64,000 nucleotides of DNA, taken from contig NZ_CP139420.1 of the NCBI RefSeq assembly GCF_034119845.1, positions 722,001 through 786,000 on the forward strand, given 5' to 3'. Each line of letters opens with the position of its first letter. The stretch's first letter is position 1. Source of the DNA: Flavobacterium sp. NG2. Lineage in GTDB: Bacteria; Bacteroidota; Bacteroidia; Flavobacteriales; Flavobacteriaceae. Below are positions 59,964-64,000 of this stretch, one piece after another. Both the position numbers and the translations under genes were made by a program. The notes below the pieces were generated by a model, which saw only the letters and a list, made by a program, of their open reading frames with translations, had not been told where the DNA came from and ran no database searches.

Positions 59964-61565
59964 ATGGACTTTATATATCAAGACCCGTATCCCATTTTAA
60001 AAGACGATACACAATACCGTAAAATAACTTCTGATTACGTAAAAGTAGAAAAATTAGGTGACCGCGAGATTTTGACGGTTGACCCAAAAGGATTGGAATT
60101 ATTAGCACAAGAAGCATTAAAAGATGTTTCGTTTATGTTGCGTACATCTCACTTAGAAAAATTAAGAGCCATTCTTGACGATCCTGAAGCGACAGATAAC
60201 GACCGTTTTGTTGCTTATAATTTGTTGCAAAATGCAGTGGTAGCAATTGATGGCGAATTGCCTTCTTGTCAAGATACAGGAACGGCAATCGTGATGGCTA
60301 AAAAAGGAGAAAATGTCTATACAGGAGTGGACGATGCCGAATGGTTATCAAAAGGAATTTTCAACACCTACCAAGAGCGCAACTTACGTTACTCTCAAAT
60401 TGTACCGATTAGTATGTTTGAAGAAAAGAACTCAGGTTCCAATCTTCCAGCACAAATTGATATTTATGCTAAAAAAGGAGCTTCCTATGAATTCCTATTT
60501 TTAGCAAAAGGAGGAGGTTCTGCCAATAAAACCTATTTGTACCAACAAACAAAATCCTTATTGAATGAAAAATCGATGGATGCTTTTGTTCGTGCTAAAA
60601 TCATGGATTTAGGAACATCCGCTTGTCCGCCGTATCACTTAGCATTAGTGATTGGAGGAACTTCGGCCGAAGCTAATTTAGCCGCTGTAAAAAAAGCATC
60701 TGCAGGTTATTTTGACAATCTTCCTACCTCTGGAAACATGGCAGGTCAAGCCTTCCGTGATTTAGAATGGGAAAAAAGAGTGCAATTGATTTGTCAAGAA
60801 AGTGCTATTGGAGCGCAGTTTGGAGGTAAATATTTCACTCATGATGTTCGTGTGATTCGTTTGCCACGTCATGCTGCTTCGTGTCCAGTAGGATTAGGTG
60901 TTTCTTGTTCCGCTGACAGAAATATCAAAGGAAAAATTACCAAAGAGGGGATTTTTGTTGAGCAATTAGAAGTAAATCCTGCACGATTATTACCTGCTAC
61001 ACCACCCCATTTGGAAGAAGCGGTTGAAATTGATTTGAACCAACCAATGGCTGACATCCTTAAAAAATTATCGCAATACCCTATCAAAACACGTTTAAAA
61101 TTAAACGGGACTTTGATTGTCGCTCGTGATATTGCACACGCTAAAATCAAAGAATTACTAGATGCTGGTAAACCGATGCCAGATTATTTTAAAAACCACC
61201 CAGTATATTATGCGGGACCTGCTAAAACACCAGACGGAATGCCATCAGGAAGTTTTGGACCAACTACTGCGGGACGTATGGATGTCTATGTTGAAGAGTT
61301 CCAAAAAAATGGCGGAAGTATGGTGATGCTTGCCAAAGGAAACCGTACCAAAGAGGTAATGAACGCATGTAAAACTTACGGTGGATTCTATTTAGGCTCT
61401 ATCGGAGGGCCTGCCGCTATTTTAGCGAAAGAAAACATCCTTTCGGTAGAAGTCGTGGATTTTGAAGAATTAGGAATGGAAGCCGTTCGTAAAATCACCA
61501 TCAAAGATTTCCCAGCGTTTATTATCACCGATGATAAAGGAAATGATTTCTTTGAGAATTTGTAA
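59964..61565 (+). CDS. Class I fumarate hydratase (4Fe-4S)
   Basis: This iron-sulphur fumarase interconverts fumarate and malate in the citric-acid cycle. The 533-residue single chain holds both class I domains. The N-terminal domain has [23 protein letters not shown], then [12 protein letters not shown] and [10 protein letters not shown], then [21 protein letters not shown]; the domain junction is around residue 345. The C-terminal domain has [25 protein letters not shown] and [16 protein letters not shown]. Three Cys ligand candidates are visible at CQD, SACPP and the VSCSAD region. Length agrees with FumA/FumB of E. coli. It is monocistronic. Confidence 0.92.
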   Translation: MDFIYQDPYPILKDDTQYRKITSDYVKVEKLGDREILTVDPKGLELLAQEALKDVSFMLRTSHLEKLRAILDDPEATDNDRFVAYNLLQNAVVAIDGELPSCQDTGTAIVMAKKGENVYTGVDDAEWLSKGIFNTYQERNLRYSQIVPISMFEEKNSGSNLPAQIDIYAKKGASYEFLFLAKGGGSANKTYLYQQTKSLLNEKSMDAFVRAKIMDLGTSACPPYHLALVIGGTSAEANLAAVKKASAGYFDNLPTSGNMAGQAFRDLEWEKRVQLICQESAIGAQFGGKYFTHDVRVIRLPRHAASCPVGLGVSCSADRNIKGKITKEGIFVEQLEVNPARLLPATPPHLEEAVEIDLNQPMADILKKLSQYPIKTRLKLNGTLIVARDIAHAKIKELLDAGKPMPDYFKNHPVYYAGPAKTPDGMPSGSFGPTTAGRMDVYVEEFQKNGGSMVMLAKGNRTKEVMNACKTYGGFYLGSIGGPAAILAKENILSVEVVDFEELGMEAVRKITIKDFPAFIITDDKGNDFFENL

Positions 61566-61914
61566 TTGAAGATATTGAGGTGCTAAGGCACTGAGATACT
61601 AAGTTTATAATTTTTAACCGCAGATTCGCAGATTTCTAATTTGTGAATTTGCGGTTTATTTTTTTGGAGTTATTCCCTGCTATCCGTTACAAGCTTTGCA
61701 ATTTCAAACCTTTTTTCTAAGCACTGGCAGGAGCTTCCTCTGGTCGCTCTGCCAGTGCAAGAAAAATTGGTTTTCAATTCGCAAAGGCTTTTCACTGCTA
61801 TCAGGACTAGGCGTTATGTATCTTCCGGAAATAAACTCATCTATTATTACACTAATTGTAAAACTATTTATGAACACGACAAACGTTTACAACAACACTT
61901 CATATTTGGAATAC
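61566..61914. other. 349-bp spacer with a structured repeat
   Basis: This spacer holds filler of the ACTAAG/GCAGATTCGCAG type at 61575-61660 and the structured repeat copy B at 61676-61805. An open frame at 61696-61974 on the plus strand is rejected because it runs through the repeat. Confidence 0.65.
61676..61805. repeat. Structured intergenic repeat, copy B
   Basis: Bounded by CCTG and CAGG. AAGCTTTGC (61691-61699) pairs with GCAAAGGCTT (61781-61790), enclosing an inner stem of GCACTGGCAG (61721-61730) and CTGCCAGTGC (61749-61758) with AGAAAAA/TTTTTCT flanks. It shares the outer words CCTGCTATCCG and TATCAGGACTA with copy A at 51273-51340 but has a longer, unrelated stem. Confidence 0.65.
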
Positions 61915-62091
61915 TCATTTTTTAAGATTCAAAATAAGATTCAGCACAAAAAGAACAACTCCAATTATTATTAGAGATCTTGAATATTTTTTTACGCTAA
62001 ATATTTTAGGGTTATTAGAATATTTTACGAATAATCCCAAGCCAATAAAAACTAAAGGAATTATTAACCATTTAAAATTTACGTATAGCAT
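61915..62091 (-). CDS. Small membrane protein, 58 residues
   Basis: The frame starts with ATG at 62091 and ends with TGA at 61915, 12 bp after the stop of the 77-residue gene upstream. The sequence starts MLYVNFKWLIIPLVFIGLGL, crosses one helix, then has a polar KYSNNPKIFSVKKYS linker, and a second helix SLIIIGVVLFVLNLILNL with a Lys-Lys end. Two clear transmembrane segments with a polar loop and basic cytosolic tail look like a real small membrane protein. The codon use agrees with AT-rich neighbours. Shorter than the usual 60-residue cut-off, so it is easily missed. Confidence 0.6.
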   Translation of the reverse strand: MLYVNFKWLIIPLVFIGLGLFVKYSNNPKIFSVKKYSRSLIIIGVVLFVLNLILNLKK

Positions 62092-62103
62092 TATTATGTT
62101 TTT

Positions 62104-62337
62104 TTAAATAAATTTTAAAGCTTCTATAAAAAATTTTATTGAAAGAAAAATTAATATTAATATTATAAACCATCCAGAAATTTTAGTTTCAAATATTTTA
62201 TTCCTATTATATAAAGAATCATGAATATTCTGATTTCTAATTCTTTTTTTCATTGTTAACTGCCAAAATTTAAAAAAAACAAAGGCTAATAAAAGACTAA
62301 TAAAACTTTTAAAAAACAAGTAAACAATATGTTTCAT
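62104..62337 (-). CDS. Small membrane protein, 77 residues
   Basis: Two predicted helices: IVYLFFKSFISLLLAFVFFKFW near the N-terminus and SGWFIILILIFLSIKFFIEAL near the end, with a basic TMKKRIRNQNIHDSLYNRNK linker between. No family is recognised. A second small membrane gene (61915-62091) follows 12 bp downstream on the same strand, so the two are probably one operon, perhaps a two-component membrane pair. Function unknown. Confidence 0.6.
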   Translation of the reverse strand: MKHIVYLFFKSFISLLLAFVFFKFWQLTMKKRIRNQNIHDSLYNRNKIFETKISGWFIILILIFLSIKFFIEALKFI

Positions 62338-62357
62338 AATTAATTAAATCTTTGAGT

Positions 62358-63014
62358 TTAATCAATCACCATCTCCGGAATTTCCCCTTCTACAATCAAT
62401 TCCGCTTCAGTTGAGGCAATAATATGTTCAATAGAAACCCCTGGCGCACGTTCTAAGAGTTTAAAGCCTTTTGGAGTTACTTCGAGAACGGCCAGTTCCG
62501 TAACTATTTTTTTAACGCATCCTACACCTGTTAGGGGCAAGCTGCATTTTTTGAGGATTTTAGATTGGCCTGCTTTGTTGACATGCATCATAGCTACAAT
62601 GATGTTTTCGGCAGAAGAGACCAAATCCATCGCACCACCCATTCCTTTAACCATTTTGCCGGGGATTTTCCAGTTGGCTATATCGCCATTTTCCGCCACT
62701 TCCATAGCACCTAAAACGGTTAAATCGACGTGTTTCCCTCGTATCATTCCAAAACTCATAGCCGAGTCAAAAAAACTGGCTCCCGCCAATGTGGTAATGG
62801 TTTGCTTCCCTGCATTGATGATATCAGCATCTTCTTCTCCTTCAAAAGGAAAAGGCCCCATGCCTAGAACCCCGTTTTCGCTTTGTATTTCAATGTTAAT
62901 TCCTTTTGGGATATAATTAGCCACAAGCGTTGGGATTCCGATGCCCAGGTTGACATAATAGCCGTCTTGTAGTTCCTGCGCGATGCGTTTTGCGATTCCG
63001 ATTTTGTCTAACAT
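62358..63014 (-). CDS. scoB: 3-oxoacid CoA-transferase subunit B
   Basis: The 218-residue beta subunit of a succinyl-CoA:3-oxoacid (or acetoacetate) CoA-transferase. The catalytic Glu is in the motif IQSENGVLGMGPFP (the SENG motif). Other landmarks are NLGIGIPTLVANYIP, MIRGKHVDLTVLGAMEV, and IANWKIPGKMVKGMGGAMDL. The alpha subunit is at 63212-63913 upstream, 197 bp away, an unusually long gap with a direct repeat in it (63044-63218). The pair activates acetoacetate to acetoacetyl-CoA for thiolysis in ketone-body or branched-chain catabolism. Confidence 0.93.
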   Translation of the reverse strand: MLDKIGIAKRIAQELQDGYYVNLGIGIPTLVANYIPKGINIEIQSENGVLGMGPFPFEGEEDADIINAGKQTITTLAGASFFDSAMSFGMIRGKHVDLTVLGAMEVAENGDIANWKIPGKMVKGMGGAMDLVSSAENIIVAMMHVNKAGQSKILKKCSLPLTGVGCVKKIVTELAVLEVTPKGFKLLERAPGVSIEHIIASTEAELIVEGEIPEMVID

Positions 63015-63043
63015 ATTTTATTTTTTTAAACCATATAAGGCAT

Positions 63044-63218
63044 ATAAGTTTTTCTCACTTACTGAATACTTAAAACTGTCAACAGAATACTATTTTAACC
63101 ATATAAGAAATATAAGAGCATTTAAGTTGTTTGAATCTAAAACACTAAAAATAATCTATTTAAATATAAGTTGTTCTCACTTACTGAACACTAAGAACTG
63201 CTAACTGAACACTATTCT
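63044..63218. repeat. 53-bp direct repeat in the CoA-transferase spacer
   Basis: The unit (63044-63096 and 63166-63218) starts ATAAGTT and includes TTCTCACTTACTGAA and a terminal AACTG..AACAGAATACTAT-like end. The two copies differ at about ten positions. The second one runs into the 3' end of the A subunit gene. Confidence 0.6.
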
Positions 63219-63913
63219 CTCATCCTCACTGTAAGTTGTTCAATCCGCTTCTCGTATTTTTCTCCTTGAAAAATGCGTTTTACAAAGATGCCTGGAATAT
63301 GAATTTGATTAGGATCTAATGTTCCTGCTTCGACAAGTTCTTCAACTTCGGCGATAGTGATTTTGGCAGCACCACACATAACGGGATTAAAATTCCGAGC
63401 CGTACCTTTGAAAATAAGATTTCCTGCAGTGTCTCCTTTCCAAGCTTTTACAATAGCAAAATCAGCTTGAAAGGCGTGCTCCAAGACATACATTTTTCCG
63501 TTAAATTCTCGTGTTTCTTTGCCGCTTGCTACCTCAGTACCGTAACCAGCGGGTGTATAAAAAGCGGGGATTCCTGCCTGGGCGGCACGACAACGTTCTG
63601 CTAGCGTACCCTGCGGAATCAATTCCACATCGAGTTCGCCTGAGAGCATTTGGCGCTCAAATTCGGCATTCTCTCCCACATAGGAGGAGATCATTTTTTT
63701 GATTTGTTTTTTTTGCAAAAGCAAACCCAAACCAAAATCATCAACTCCTGCGTTGTTAGAAACGCAGGTAAGTTGATTAATTTCTTTATTTACTAATTCG
63801 GCAATAGCATTTTCAGGGATACCACATAATCCAAATCCTCCAAAGAGAATTGTCATACCGTTTTGAACTCCCTGCAGCGCCTCTTGAACCGTATTTACCT
63901 TTTTGTTAATCAT
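63212..63913 (-). CDS. scoA: 3-oxoacid CoA-transferase subunit A
   Basis: The 233-residue alpha subunit of the CoA-transferase. It starts [20 protein letters not shown], carries the [16 protein letters not shown]oA-binding region, [71 protein letters not shown] and [30 protein letters not shown]. The matching beta subunit follows downstream after 197 bp. The two form the heterotetramer or octamer that moves CoA from succinyl-CoA to acetoacetate. Normal length for the family. The start at 63913 is followed upstream by AT-rich sequence to the window end, with no further gene visible. Confidence 0.93.
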   Translation of the reverse strand: MINKKVNTVQEALQGVQNGMTILFGGFGLCGIPENAIAELVNKEINQLTCVSNNAGVDDFGLGLLLQKKQIKKMISSYVGENAEFERQMLSGELDVELIPQGTLAERCRAAQAGIPAFYTPAGYGTEVASGKETREFNGKMYVLEHAFQADFAIVKAWKGDTAGNLIFKGTARNFNPVMCGAAKITIAEVEELVEAGTLDPNQIHIPGIFVKRIFQGEKYEKRIEQLTVRMRE

Positions 63914-64000
63914 ACTTTCAAATTATTTCAATCGATTTGAGTGAATCTGAAAGTTACAAAAAAGCATTGATTTAAAATGAAAATTCTTCGGTATCTTGTT

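Noticed and set aside
61696..61974. Plus-strand frame of 92 codons after fumarase
   Set aside because: It runs through the structured repeat and the small membrane-protein gene on the other strand; the translation is low-complexity and has no start context.
1..64000. rRNA, tRNA and prophage genes
   Set aside because: I looked on both strands and found no rRNA, tRNA-like cloverleaf with CCA, integrase or phage structural gene.

Overview
The window is a chromosomal stretch of an AT-rich Bacteroidota, almost certainly a Flavobacterium or close relative. The evidence is the TAnnTTTG promoter boxes, a SusC/SusD pair, C-terminal type IX secretion (T9SS) sorting domains, an OlsF-type ornithine-lipid acyltransferase, and many AT-rich proteins of Flavobacteriia type. 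No rRNA, tRNA or CRISPR array was seen.

Bases 1-16377 are mostly housekeeping. They hold a partial GT51 transglycosylase, a Tas-like aldo/keto reductase, glpD, an OmpA-like lipoprotein, exonuclease III, a probable OlsF, a TM2 protein, a 2-hydroxyacid dehydrogenase, proC, mgtE overlapping rsmA, a DUF4286 protein, a TPR protein and serS. The spacers carry degenerate 'filler' repeats and clear hairpin terminators.

Bases 16553-36134 are an alginate-utilisation locus, all on the minus strand apart from one insertion sequence. It encodes a PL17 oligoalginate lyase, a PL7 alginate lyase, a GntR/FadR-type regulator, an MFS transporter with an SDR reductase, KDG kinase with KDPG aldolase, SusC with SusD, a multidomain PL6 alginate lyase with a T9SS tail, and an unrecognised T9SS-secreted protein. 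Together they give a route from polymer to pyruvate and glyceraldehyde-3-phosphate: extracellular and surface cleavage (PL6, PL7), SusCD uptake, periplasmic exolysis (PL17), inner-membrane import (MFS), DEH to KDG (SDR), KDG to KDPG (kinase), and aldol cleavage (Eda). Six promoters in the locus share one architecture: a TATATTTG -7 box fused to two TGGTNNACCA-type palindromes whose centres are exactly 13 bp apart. I infer this is the operator of the resident GntR regulator. The core resembles the E. coli UxuR/ExuR operator as I remember it. An IS4-family element (17810-19109) with perfect 9-bp target duplications sits 13 bp beyond the PL6 stop codon.

Bases 36371-63913 return to mixed functions: metG, EamA transporters, a HAD hydrolase, OmpA, ferritin, ssb, a GNAT-nitrilase fusion, an M28 peptidase, a SCO protein, a divergent methyltransferase/LysR pair, MGMT, a class-C beta-lactamase fold, a PolB-like exonuclease, a fused SpmA-SpmB protein, a RAYT (REP-associated Y1 transposase) flanked by REP-like hairpins, class I fumarase, a pair of tiny membrane proteins (one only 58 residues), and both subunits of a 3-oxoacid CoA-transferase. 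Two spacers (51273-51340 and 61676-61805) hold related structured repeats with conserved ends and a variable stem.
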